A DNA stretch of 9,889 nt, taken from positions 1 to 9,889 of the forward strand of contig CAZSPP010000002.1 in the NCBI GenBank assembly GCA_964608845.1. The letters run 5' to 3'. The stretch is from JAHLMP01 sp964608845 (GTDB lineage: Archaea > Aenigmatarchaeota > Aenigmatarchaeia > GW2011-AR5 > JAHLMP01). Shown in pieces: positions 1-7,093 of the stretch. A program made the position numbers and the translations under genes. A model generated the notes under the pieces. That model made no database searches. It worked only from the letters and a program-made list of their open reading frames with translations, and was not told the origin of the DNA. Every line of letters starts with the position of its first letter. Position 1 is the first letter of the stretch.

Positions 1-140
1 GCTATTATAGATCTTTTTGGAAATCCAACATCTAATTTTCTTCTTGAAAGCCTTTCTTCATTTATTGCAACCTTTATTTTTCCATCTTCTATTATGCAAG
101 CCCCAGCATCATGACCATCCCAAATTCCGAGGATGTACAT
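1..140 (-). CDS. O-carbamoyltransferase (NodU/TobZ/CmcH family), N-terminal fragment
   Basis: The first 46 codons of a gene that runs off the left edge. The protein starts MYILGIWDGHDAGACI and continues with EDGKIKVAINEERLSRRK and a DVGFPKRS stretch. This is the N-terminal signature of the carbamoyltransferase family (Carbam_trans_N): 'ILGI..-HDA-A' with the conserved His at residue 10, then 'DGKI..A..EER.SR.K', then 'FP'. Known members transfer a carbamoyl group from carbamoyl phosphate, through carbamoyl-adenylate, to a hydroxyl on a sugar or antibiotic. The frame stays open back to a stop at about 193-195, but ATG at 140 is the only good start and has AGTGA four bases before it. The gene sits 56 bases downstream of the GT-C pair, so the likely substrate is a surface-glycan sugar (inference). 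The catalytic core is outside the window. Confidence 0.85.
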   Translation of the reverse strand, partial: MYILGIWDGHDAGACIIEDGKIKVAINEERLSRRKLDVGFPKRSII

Positions 141-144
141 AAAA

Positions 145-149
145 TCACT
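145..149 (-). promoter_or_regulatory. Ribosome-binding site of the carbamoyltransferase
   Basis: The minus strand reads CAGTGATTTTATG. GTGA can pair with UCAC in the archaeal 16S 3' end and lies four bases before the ATG. It fixes the start at 140 even though the reading frame is open further upstream. Confidence 0.55.
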
Positions 150-196
150 GAAAATTACTTTTAATTCTAAATTATTTAATTTTTTAAATGCTTAAT

Positions 197-1741
197 TTAC
201 GGAACATAGTATATTTTTGGGTTAAATTTAGAAAATATTCCTATTGTGTTTAATGAAATATTCTTAAGTAAAATCCAATCTTTTGGTGGATTTAGCATAA
301 ACTCGGGATAACTATAAGGATTTATATAGGTGTAGGGGTTTAGCTCTGTTACAACAAAAGCGTCTCTAATAAATTTTCCACTATTATAGAAATAGTTTTT
401 GCAATCTATTGTGTTGCAATCATAAACCTTTAGCCTATTAATAAAATTTTCGTCATATTTAGAAAAAAATTTGAATTTTGAGATTGTCCACGGATCTGGA
501 ATATATATTGTTTTATTTGAAGTACCTTTTAAAAAATACACTGCTTCTCTGATATAGCCCATGCCATTTCTTAGGAAAATATAACTTTGGTTTGTATAGT
601 ATAGAGAAGTGATAAATAAAAAGATTAATATAGGGGCTAAAAGAACTTTTTGAATTTTAGTAGTAAATAATAAAAATCTAGAAAGTATAATGACTGCAGG
701 AATAGAAAATATTGATAAAAATCTAATATGTCTAGCATACAAGCAGTACTCAACTATCTTTGTACAATAAAATTGCAATCCAAACTCGAAGAACAAAAAC
801 AAGAATAAGAGCCAAAAGATAAGAAATATTGAAAATTTATCTTTTTTATAAATTAAAAATATTAAAGAAAAAAACACGAAATAATAAATGAATCCAAAAT
901 ACGGTTTATCGTGGATCCAATTAAAAAATGGCCCAAAATTAAACATCATTCTTATATAATATGATAAATCAGAATTACTGTTCAAATCATGAGTAAAGAA
1001 GTAATTTCTTACTTTTTCCCCATAAAACCATTCTCCTGTTATAATATAGAAATGTATTAGCTGCAGTAAAAATATTATCATAAAACCTGATAAAAAAACT
1101 AGATATGGAAAAATATTGTTTTTCAAATGTTTGAATAAGCCTTTTTTAAAATGATTCCAAAAAACATAAAATCCGATTATTGGTATAATTAAGATAACAA
1201 CAGATTTTGATAGATAACAGAAACCTAAAAAAATACCACTTAAAAAGTAATAGAAAATTTTTCTTGACTTCTCGCCTTTTATAAAAAATAAAATAGAGGC
1301 TGCTGAAAATAATTGTGTTGGAATCTCTGGACCGACCTGAGTAGAGTAAATTATTTCAAGGGGAAATATTGAAAGTAAAAATGCGGCAGTAAGTGCTATC
1401 TTTTTATTAAAAATTTCTTTTCCTAGTAAGTATGTAATCACTATGCTTCCTAGTGACAGTAAAAGAAAATAGAGTGATGTTGAAAGCTCATTTATACCAA
1501 ATATTTTCCAGAAAAAAACAACCGGATAATAAACAGCTATTCTTATTCCCCATTCTACTCCACTAGGTGGAATAAATTTATTTTCTTTATATATTTCTTC
1601 TGCATATTCTAGATAATAAGAGTCATCATTAAAACCTATTCCAACAAAAAAATATAATCTTAAAAAGAGGGCAAAAATTAATATACAAAAAAATAAAAAA
1701 TTAGATCTAATGCAATTTCTTATTTTTTTATTCAATTTCAT
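197..1741 (-). CDS. GT-C fold membrane glycosyltransferase (GT39/ArnT-like), copy B
   Basis: About 514 residues, strongly hydrophobic. A short basic N-terminus leads into a first membrane helix (about residues 14-34) and then GIGFNDDSYY. The acidic pair at about 39-40, in the first extracytoplasmic loop, is the hallmark of GT-C enzymes that use polyprenyl-phosphate sugars (PMT/ArnT class). Roughly ten further helices follow, then a soluble C-terminal region of about 110 residues. It is a paralog of the gene just upstream: ALFLRLYFF, GIG-x2-DD, FLLSI-x-PL, IYSTQ, NKTIY, LN-P-x-DW-x-LLK and a terminal PKIYYV are shared. GTGA at 1749-1752 is seven bases before ATG 1741, so I prefer this start. 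ATG at 1747, overlapping the previous stop (ATGA), is the alternative. The sugar and acceptor cannot be read from the sequence. The coupled GT2 gene supports a lipid-linked donor. Confidence 0.75.
   Translation of the reverse strand: MKLNKKIRNCIRSNFLFFCILIFALFLRLYFFVGIGFNDDSYYLEYAEEIYKENKFIPPSGVEWGIRIAVYYPVVFFWKIFGINELSTSLYFLLLSLGSIVITYLLGKEIFNKKIALTAAFLLSIFPLEIIYSTQVGPEIPTQLFSAASILFFIKGEKSRKIFYYFLSGIFLGFCYLSKSVVILIIPIIGFYVFWNHFKKGLFKHLKNNIFPYLVFLSGFMIIFLLQLIHFYIITGEWFYGEKVRNYFFTHDLNSNSDLSYYIRMMFNFGPFFNWIHDKPYFGFIYYFVFFSLIFLIYKKDKFSIFLIFWLLFLFLFFEFGLQFYCTKIVEYCLYARHIRFLSIFSIPAVIILSRFLLFTTKIQKVLLAPILIFLFITSLYYTNQSYIFLRNGMGYIREAVYFLKGTSNKTIYIPDPWTISKFKFFSKYDENFINRLKVYDCNTIDCKNYFYNSGKFIRDAFVVTELNPYTYINPYSYPEFMLNPPKDWILLKNISLNTIGIFSKFNPKIYYVP
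1650..1681 (-). repeat. 32-base exact repeat in GT-C copy B
   Basis: Identical to 3137-3168. It encodes the first-helix segment LIFALFLRLYF in both paralogs. Confidence 0.9.
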
Positions 1742-1743
1742 AA

Positions 1744-3240
1744 TCATCTCACATAATATATTTTTGGGTCAAAGTGAGCATATATGTTTATTTTTGGGCC
1801 TTCTATAACTTTTAATAATTCCCAATCTTCAGGTATATTTAATATAAAACCCGGTAATCTTTCTCTTATGCTAATATCAGTAGCTATCATTGGAGATCCG
1901 TTTATAATAACAAAGGAGTCTCTAATTTCTTTGGGATTTAAAACACTCTCCAAGGGTATTATTTTTCTTTTATATCCAAAATAAAAATCTAGATACGGAA
2001 ATGATCCTAAATCTGTGTAAATTGTCTTGTTTTCTTTTGTTTTTAAGTAACTGTAAATGTTTTTAAAATCAAATACTCGAGTATCATGAACCTCTGCTAC
2101 TTTTATTATATAGTATGGAGTTGTAATTATTATTAATGAAAGAATTAAGATAGAAAAGTTTCTATGAATACCGAAAAGATCAAAAAATCTTGATATAACT
2201 AAAACCCACGGAGGCAATATAATTATTAAATATCTTGCCCATTTTGCTATAGGTCTAAATGTTAGTGTCATAACACCGAATTGAAGATAAAGTAAAATAA
2301 AAGTAAGCCAAAGAATGAAGAAATAAGATTTCTTATCCTTTTTGATTAATAAGTAAAAAGAAGAAAATAAAAGAACATAGAAAAAAATACCTATTTTACC
2401 TTCCTGAGCCCAAACATCTGGATTTATAATTCTTGTTAAAATTCTCGGATAATAGTTAGGATCAAGATTCGTAACAACAGTTAATTCTGTTTCATGAATC
2501 ACTTTTAATCTCCAAAAAGGATCTTGAGTTATTAAATAGAAAAAAATACACTCTATTAAAAATATCGTTAAGAAACCTAAGACAACATACAAATAATTTT
2601 TTTCTATTTTAAGATTTGATATTGAGTAAGCTAAGAAGATTAGTGGAGTAAGAAACGCCAACTCGTTTGTTAAATAAGAAAGTCCTACAAACACACCAGA
2701 AAAAAATAAGTATAAATTGTGTTTATTAACATCTAATAATCTCCCATTCTTATGCCTTTCTGCAAGCAAAAATAAATAAATGCTTATTAAAGTGAAAAAT
2801 ATTAATGGTGTGCTAGGTATAAGTTGAGTAGAATATACTATATCTAAAGGAATAATGGAAAGAAGAAAAGATGCAAGCAAGCCAACTTTCTCATTAAAAA
2901 CAAATTTTCCTATTAGATATGTGAGGAAAATTGTTCCTAAAGAACAAAATAATGGATATATAGCTGCGGTATACATATTTACTCCAAGAATGAAAAAGAT
3001 AAAAGCTAGTGGTAAAACCATCATGCTTCTTAAAGGATCAATAATATTTATAGGATACTTTTCAAATTGGCCTGTAGATAATAGCCAAGCAGACCAAACA
3101 TATTTTAAATCATCTGTTATCCCTATTCCGATAAAGAAATATAATCTTAAAAAGAGGGCAAAAATTAAAATTAGTGCTATCCATATTTCTGCTCTAATCT
3201 TCTTTAAATTTTTTAGTGGACAAAATTTTATTTTCCTCAT
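1744..3240 (-). CDS. GT-C fold membrane glycosyltransferase (GT39/ArnT-like), copy A
   Basis: About 498 residues, multi-spanning. The N-terminus is basic (MRKIKFCPLKNLKK), followed by a first helix and GIGITDD with the acidic pair at about 43-44 in the first outer loop, as expected for a GT-C transferase using a polyprenyl-phosphate sugar. A soluble C-terminal domain ends in FDPKIYYVR. The frame is open to an ATG at 3303, but that start would overlap the radical SAM gene by 67 bases. ATG at 3240 overlaps its TGA by four bases (ATGA), the same arrangement as at the other end of this gene, so 3240 is preferred. No GTGA motif precedes it, which suggests translation is coupled to the upstream gene. 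It is a tandem paralog of the gene at 197-1741. The two N- and C-terminal ends match best, while the middle has diverged, suggesting different sugars or acceptors (inference). Confidence 0.75.
   Translation of the reverse strand: MRKIKFCPLKNLKKIRAEIWIALILIFALFLRLYFFIGIGITDDLKYVWSAWLLSTGQFEKYPINIIDPLRSMMVLPLAFIFFILGVNMYTAAIYPLFCSLGTIFLTYLIGKFVFNEKVGLLASFLLSIIPLDIVYSTQLIPSTPLIFFTLISIYLFLLAERHKNGRLLDVNKHNLYLFFSGVFVGLSYLTNELAFLTPLIFLAYSISNLKIEKNYLYVVLGFLTIFLIECIFFYLITQDPFWRLKVIHETELTVVTNLDPNYYPRILTRIINPDVWAQEGKIGIFFYVLLFSSFYLLIKKDKKSYFFILWLTFILLYLQFGVMTLTFRPIAKWARYLIIILPPWVLVISRFFDLFGIHRNFSILILSLIIITTPYYIIKVAEVHDTRVFDFKNIYSYLKTKENKTIYTDLGSFPYLDFYFGYKRKIIPLESVLNPKEIRDSFVIINGSPMIATDISIRERLPGFILNIPEDWELLKVIEGPKINIYAHFDPKIYYVR
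3137..3168 (-). repeat. 32-base exact repeat in GT-C copy A
   Basis: Partner of 1650-1681. The surrounding DNA has diverged clearly, so the identity stands out from the rest of the pair. Confidence 0.9.
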
Positions 3241-4283
3241 ACTTTTAACAAATTGCTTATTATTAGTTGATGGGCTTCGCATGGTGTCCAACAATTTGGG
3301 CATTCTAAATTAATTGTTTTTCTTTTTATTTCTTTAGCTTTTTTTGAATTTAAAATTTTTTTTAAGTCATAATCATTTTCTCTCAAATTGCCTAATCTTT
3401 CTCCAAAAACTGTGCAAGGAAAAACATTTCCATAAGGATCTATAAAGCAGGAAAGATTCAAGATATTGCATTTTATTGGTGTTCTTCGTTTTTCTAAAAA
3501 TTTAATCGCTAATTCTAAATATTTTTGTTGTATAATATCTATACTAGAAAGTCTTTTCTTTCGTAATCTCAAAATATTTTTTATTTCTTCTGTTGCTCCT
3601 TTTACATAATCATTTGTTTTTTGCATATTTAGATTATGATAATAAACTCCAGAAACCTCAAAAAGATTTATATTAAATTCGTTTGGTGATATATCCTTAA
3701 TTTCAGATTTAACTGATTCATAAGTTTTTTCAAATGCGCCTAAATTTTCTGGGTATATTGTATATCCAAAATATACTTCTAGATTTGAATATTTCTCTTT
3801 TATTTTAGAAAGTTTTTTATACAATTTTATTGCTCTTTTCCAATTTCCTTTTATACCTCTTATTTTATCATGCAACTCTTCATAACCATCTAAACTTATT
3901 GTTATCACATATTTTTTTCTAAAAAATTTAAGAACTCTATTTACAGCATTAAATGTTAAATCATATGCGATAGCATTTGTTGGGCTAGAAAGAAGGTACA
4001 AGCCTTTACAATTTTCTTTAAATGTTTTAACTATATCCACATAGTCATGCCTTAAAAAAGGCTCCCCTCCAGTTAATCTAATCCAATTAATAAATTTTGA
4101 TTTTGATGCTATCTTTTTTATTTCATCTAAGCTCAATTCGTTCTTAGATTTTACTCTCCATATGTTACAAAATTTGCATCTACTATTGCATTTATAAGTT
4201 ATTGCAAAATTTATTTGATAAGGAAAAGAAAAACCAAGATTTGTTAATAAGAATTTGCTCGCAATTTCAATTTCCGGAATCAT
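3237..4283 (-). CDS. Radical SAM/SPASM domain protein
   Basis: 348 residues from ATG 4283. The CNSRCKFCNIW motif (Cys 32, 36 and 39) binds the radical SAM 4Fe-4S cluster, and TGGEP (71-75) is the SAM-contacting motif. The C-terminal part is SPASM-like: Cys 272, 279 and 290 (the last in GNVFPC), then CPNCWTPC (Cys 328, 331, 335), six cysteines for at least one auxiliary Fe-S cluster. SPASM enzymes modify peptides, sugars or cofactors. Inside a glycan operon a sugar or lipid-carrier modification is the best guess, but no substrate can be read from the sequence and no precursor peptide is seen nearby. A GTG at 4292 could extend the protein by three residues, but AGTGA at 4289-4293 is five bases before ATG 4283 and overlaps that GTG, so it reads better as a ribosome-binding site. 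The gene overlaps the next one by four bases. Confidence 0.88.
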   Translation of the reverse strand: MIPEIEIASKFLLTNLGFSFPYQINFAITYKCNSRCKFCNIWRVKSKNELSLDEIKKIASKSKFINWIRLTGGEPFLRHDYVDIVKTFKENCKGLYLLSSPTNAIAYDLTFNAVNRVLKFFRKKYVITISLDGYEELHDKIRGIKGNWKRAIKLYKKLSKIKEKYSNLEVYFGYTIYPENLGAFEKTYESVKSEIKDISPNEFNINLFEVSGVYYHNLNMQKTNDYVKGATEEIKNILRLRKKRLSSIDIIQQKYLELAIKFLEKRRTPIKCNILNLSCFIDPYGNVFPCTVFGERLGNLRENDYDLKKILNSKKAKEIKRKTINLECPNCWTPCEAHQLIISNLLKV

Positions 4284-4284
4284 T

Positions 4285-4977
4285 TTAATCACTTATCATC
4301 TCTTTTATTATTCTTCTTAAAATTATAAAACCGTCTCTAAATGTTCTTAATTTTCCTTTTCCGTATTTTCTTGCTTTTTCATAGCTCGGAACTTCTAAAA
4401 CTTTTAGTTTTTTCTTTGCTGCTTTTATAGATATTTCTGTTTCTATTCCAAATCCATCTGACTCGAGTTTTAATTTTTTTATTGCTCTTTTACTAAAAGA
4501 TCTGTAACCATAACATAGGTCAGAATAATTCATTCTCCAAAAAAGATTTACAAGAAAAACAAAAAATTTATTTCCTAACTTTCTATACCATGGCATATCT
4601 TCTGTTCCGCCACCTTGAATAAATCTAGAGCCCATACAAATATCAAATCCACACTTTATTCCTTCAATAAGAAGTCCAAACTCTTTTGCAGCGTTTGAAC
4701 AATCTGCATCCATTGTTATTATAATATCTCCTTTTGCATGCTTCATTCCTTTCCTTAATGCAGAGCCTTTTCCTCCTGAATCATATAATATCTTAGCCCC
4801 AAACCTTTTTGCTATTTTTACTGTGTTATCAGTAGAATATTTGTCAACAATTAATATTTCATAACTATATTTTTCTTTCTTAAAATAATTTTTAACATCC
4901 TTTAAAACAATCGGCAAATTTTTTTCTTCGTTCCATGTTGGTATTACTACAGATATTTTTAATTTTCTATTTTTCAT
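4285..4977 (-). CDS. GT2 glycosyltransferase, polyprenyl/dolichyl-phosphate sugar synthase-like
   Basis: 230 residues with a GT-A fold and no obvious membrane helix. Motifs in order: SVVIPTWNEEKNL (9-21), IVDKYSTDNT (43-52), GKGSALRKGMKHAKGD (69-84), TMDADCS with the metal-binding D-A-D at 90-92, GSRFIQGGG (116-124), CYGYRSF (155-161), SDGFGIETEI (173-182) and a basic tail. This is the layout of DPM1-like enzymes, which move a sugar from a nucleotide donor onto a lipid phosphate at the cytoplasmic face. That product is the donor type used by the GT-C enzymes encoded downstream. The usual VDDGSTD motif is VDKYSTD here, with the second Asp replaced. The length fits the short, soluble DPM1 form without C-terminal membrane helices. 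It follows the membrane-protein gene by ten bases and is probably the first enzyme gene of the glycan operon. Confidence 0.85.
   Translation of the reverse strand: MKNRKLKISVVIPTWNEEKNLPIVLKDVKNYFKKEKYSYEILIVDKYSTDNTVKIAKRFGAKILYDSGGKGSALRKGMKHAKGDIIITMDADCSNAAKEFGLLIEGIKCGFDICMGSRFIQGGGTEDMPWYRKLGNKFFVFLVNLFWRMNYSDLCYGYRSFSKRAIKKLKLESDGFGIETEISIKAAKKKLKVLEVPSYEKARKYGKGKLRTFRDGFIILRRIIKEMISD
4289..4292 (-). promoter_or_regulatory. GTGA ribosome-binding core of the radical SAM gene
   Basis: The minus strand reads AAGTGATTAAAATG, with GTGA five bases before ATG 4283. It lies inside the last codons of the upstream GT2 gene. Confidence 0.5.
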
Positions 4978-4987
4978 CAGAATCTTC

Positions 4988-5704
4988 TCAGCGTTTTTTT
5001 ACATCTCTGAAACTTTTATATGCATGGATAAATGAAGCCACTTGCCAAGGAATTACAAGCAAATTAACAAAGAAGAAAAGTATAAAATAGATCTCATTTA
5101 AAAAGTATAAGCCTGAAAAATAAGTATAAGCTGAAGTTATTAAGAATGGTACTGCTATAAATATCAAAATAAGAGCAAAAGTATCCCACCAATGATTTTC
5201 AGTAATTTCATAGCTTCTTTTGAATGATTCAGAAGCCTTTTTATTTTCTATTACAATTGCATATGGAAAGAATATAATTTTAGTCACAAAAAATGTTTCT
5301 ATGATAAGAAATATGAAAAATTCTAATTTTTCTAAAATAATATAGGCTAGAATACCAACAACAAAAAAGAGAAGATATAAGAGGTTTCCAAGAACTAAGG
5401 CTCCGAACCTTTTTTCTATGAATTCAAAAGATTTTGATAATGAAGCTTTTTTATTTGATATATGAATCATAACACCAACAAAAAATATTGAGATTATATA
5501 TGAAATTCCTAAAAGTATTAGGAGCAATAGAGTATAAACATAACCAAATACATAAGGTAAAGAAGTTACAAAAGGTAAAACCTTTTGCATGCAATAATTC
5601 ATAGAGACAATTAAAATAGAGTTAATTAAAGAAACAGATAATAAATCTTTTCTTCTTTTTAGTGTAAGATAACCGTCTTTTAGAAATTCTAAAATATTTG
5701 TCAT
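4988..5704 (-). CDS. Six-helix membrane protein, GPDPase_memb/YciC-like, copy 2
   Basis: 238 residues with about six membrane helices (roughly 22-40, 50-80, 103-124, 128-148, 176-196, 203-228). The distinctive block is FPYAIVIENKKASESFKRSY followed by EITENHWW (146-173). The pattern 'P-x-AIVIEN-x-S-[FL]-[KR]-S-[YW]-x-IT' recurs in membrane proteins grouped with the glycerophosphodiesterase membrane domain and YciC/DUF975-like families, whose biochemical role is unclear. The same block occurs in the next gene upstream, so the two are tandem paralogs. No GTGA motif precedes ATG 5704, but a TATA-like box sits 23 bases upstream, which fits a leaderless transcript. Family assignment is moderate. 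No enzymatic function can be inferred. Confidence 0.7.
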   Translation of the reverse strand: MTNILEFLKDGYLTLKRRKDLLSVSLINSILIVSMNYCMQKVLPFVTSLPYVFGYVYTLLLLILLGISYIISIFFVGVMIHISNKKASLSKSFEFIEKRFGALVLGNLLYLLFFVVGILAYIILEKLEFFIFLIIETFFVTKIIFFPYAIVIENKKASESFKRSYEITENHWWDTFALILIFIAVPFLITSAYTYFSGLYFLNEIYFILFFFVNLLVIPWQVASFIHAYKSFRDVKKR

Positions 5705-5727
5705 ATAAATTTAATTATTCTTCTGAG

Positions 5728-5735
5728 TTTATAAA
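5728..5735 (-). promoter_or_regulatory. Candidate archaeal TATA box
   Basis: TTTATAAA on the minus strand, in a 50-base intergenic gap, ending 23 bases before ATG 5704. That distance fits transcription starting at or very near the ATG. The base composition is AT-rich, so chance matches are possible. Confidence 0.4.
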
Positions 5736-5754
5736 ATTTTTGATGCTAATAATT

Positions 5755-6513
5755 TTATTTTCTTCTAGAAAGCTGTAAATAAACTGAAACAAAAGTTGTT
5801 GTATAAAATGCTAATAAAAATGCCTCCAACAAACAAGTTACAATAAATTGAATCGCTATAATAAATGAAAATAAATATGAAATAGCAAAGATACCTAAAG
5901 ATATAAGAATAATTATAATTAAAAGCAAAAATAATCTCAATCCATTATTTTTTGTTATCTTCCAACTTTTTTCTAAGGAGGAAAAAACACCTTCATTATC
6001 TATAACTATTGCATATCCATAAAACATAAGTCTTAACTGAACATAAATTCCTGGAATTAAAAAAATTATTAGTATTGTTCCAAAAATTAGTTTGGATGTA
6101 AAGCCTATAAAGAAGAAAGTAAAATATGTAAAAATTGTTAGAAATGTAATTACTAAAAATAGAGATAACATAATTAATCCAAAAACAATAGAAGCAAAAA
6201 GATATGGTATAAATTTTTTTATGGGAAATATTAAAGCTTTTCTGATTTCTGATTTTTTATCGTAAACTAACTTAATCAGAGATATATTAAACCACATTCC
6301 GATAAGAGAAACTATTAACATTATGAAAAATACTGAGAAAATTTGAGAAAATTTTGGGACGATTTCTTCTTCGCTTACTGCATACAAGCTGCCTGTAAAA
6401 GCGTATATAATTATTAAAATTAAAAAAATTGTTGCAAGTGAAAAAAGGTATATTTTGGGCTTTTTTAATATTGTTTTATATCCGTTATCTAAAGCTTTTA
6501 TTACATCTAACAT
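5755..6513 (-). CDS. Six-helix membrane protein, GPDPase_memb/YciC-like, copy 1
   Basis: 252 residues from ATG 6513. It begins MLDVIKALDNGYKTILKKP, an amphipathic stretch, and has about six hydrophobic segments. The block PGIYVQLRLMFYGYAIVIDN continues into FSSLEKSWKIT (154-187), and its second half matches the AIVIEN...SFKRSYEIT block of the downstream neighbour. This resembles the conserved PGIY-x-RL...AL-x-S-W pattern of YciC/DUF975-like membrane proteins. A TTG at 6522 could extend it by three residues, but ATG 6513 is the better start and has TGAGA just before it. The acidic loop SEEEIVPK (47-54) lies between helices 1 and 2. The role is unknown. Its place between surface-protein and glycan genes suggests an envelope function, which is an inference from context only. 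Confidence 0.7.
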   Translation of the reverse strand: MLDVIKALDNGYKTILKKPKIYLFSLATIFLILIIIYAFTGSLYAVSEEEIVPKFSQIFSVFFIMLIVSLIGMWFNISLIKLVYDKKSEIRKALIFPIKKFIPYLFASIVFGLIMLSLFLVITFLTIFTYFTFFFIGFTSKLIFGTILIIFLIPGIYVQLRLMFYGYAIVIDNEGVFSSLEKSWKITKNNGLRLFLLLIIIILISLGIFAISYLFSFIIAIQFIVTCLLEAFLLAFYTTTFVSVYLQLSRRK

Positions 6514-6541
6514 TTTTCTCAAATATATTTTTATTTCGAAG

Positions 6542-6549
6542 TATATAAA
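6542..6549 (-). promoter_or_regulatory. Candidate archaeal TATA box
   Basis: TTTATATA on the minus strand, ending 28 bases before ATG 6513 and just past the stop codon of the upstream gene. It would separate transcription of the membrane-protein genes from the surface-protein operon. Confidence 0.4.
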
Positions 6550-6552
6550 GTT

Positions 6553-7083
6553 TTACAAAATTTCTATTCTGTGTGCAAGTGCATTGTATTTTATTATAAC
6601 AGTTATATCTGAATTGTTTATTGTTGTGTTCCAAAATATTGAGTTTTTATTTCCACAATCATAATTTTGTTTTTCAAGATCTAAATAATTATTTGGAATT
6701 TTTTCACAATATTTTCTAGATTTTAATTTTTCTGTTAACTCTATTTCATTAGCATTTCCATTCTTACCAAATATTTCATAGCAAATAAATGTTTTTCCAC
6801 TTTTTCCTTCATCTGACATTCTCCAGCAGCTTATTATATAACTTAAAAGTATATCTGAATCCAAAAAATCTACTTTTATTCTTTTTGTTTCTTGAGATAT
6901 ACAATTACTTAAATCTGGCTTTAAAAAGTCTGGAATAGGAAAGCTTGAAACTAAGGCATAAAATCTACAAAGTTGTGAGCCGACAAAATTTGGATAAAGA
7001 TAATTAAGAAAAGTTATCAAAATAAAAATAGTTGCAACTGCTATTAAGATATAAGCTGTTGTTGAAAAATTCAAACCTTTCAA
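6553..7083 (-). CDS. Small membrane-anchored protein with pilin-like leader
   Basis: 176 residues. It starts MKGLNFSTTA followed by one hydrophobic helix (about 9-29). A short basic leader, K-G, then a long helix is the layout of archaeal class III (prepilin) signals, which are cut after the Gly. The helix lacks the Glu or Gln usual near +5, so a plain membrane anchor is also possible. The rest is soluble with six cysteines (39, 61, 86, 101, 126, 143), enough for three disulfides, and sequons NFS, NTT and NNS. The start is a TTG, and the frame is closed just upstream by TAA. GTGA lies six bases before it. It follows the knot-domain protein by six bases, so it is probably a subunit or partner of the same surface assembly. 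I do not recognise the family. Confidence 0.65.
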   Translation of the reverse strand: MKGLNFSTTAYILIAVATIFILITFLNYLYPNFVGSQLCRFYALVSSFPIPDFLKPDLSNCISQETKRIKVDFLDSDILLSYIISCWRMSDEGKSGKTFICYEIFGKNGNANEIELTEKLKSRKYCEKIPNNYLDLEKQNYDCGNKNSIFWNTTINNSDITVIIKYNALAHRIEIL

Positions 7084-7089
7084 TCTTTA

Positions 7090-7093
7090 TCAC
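7090..7093 (-). promoter_or_regulatory. GTGA ribosome-binding core deciding a TTG start
   Basis: The minus strand reads GAGTGATAAAGATTG. It overlaps the upstream stop codon and lies six bases before TTG 7083, the only usable start in that frame. Confidence 0.5.

Noticed and set aside
3241..3303. N-terminal extension of GT-C copy A from ATG 3303
   Set aside because: It would overlap the radical SAM gene by 67 bases and adds no conserved residues compared with copy B. The ATGA junction at 3237-3240 explains the start better.
2855..3313. Plus-strand gene antisense to the GT-C gene
   Set aside because: It has no family resemblance, and it mirrors a strongly supported membrane protein on the other strand.
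6523..6552. Transcription terminator after the pilin-like gene
   Set aside because: No hairpin and no clear T-run on the minus strand. The stretch is better read as a TATA-like box.
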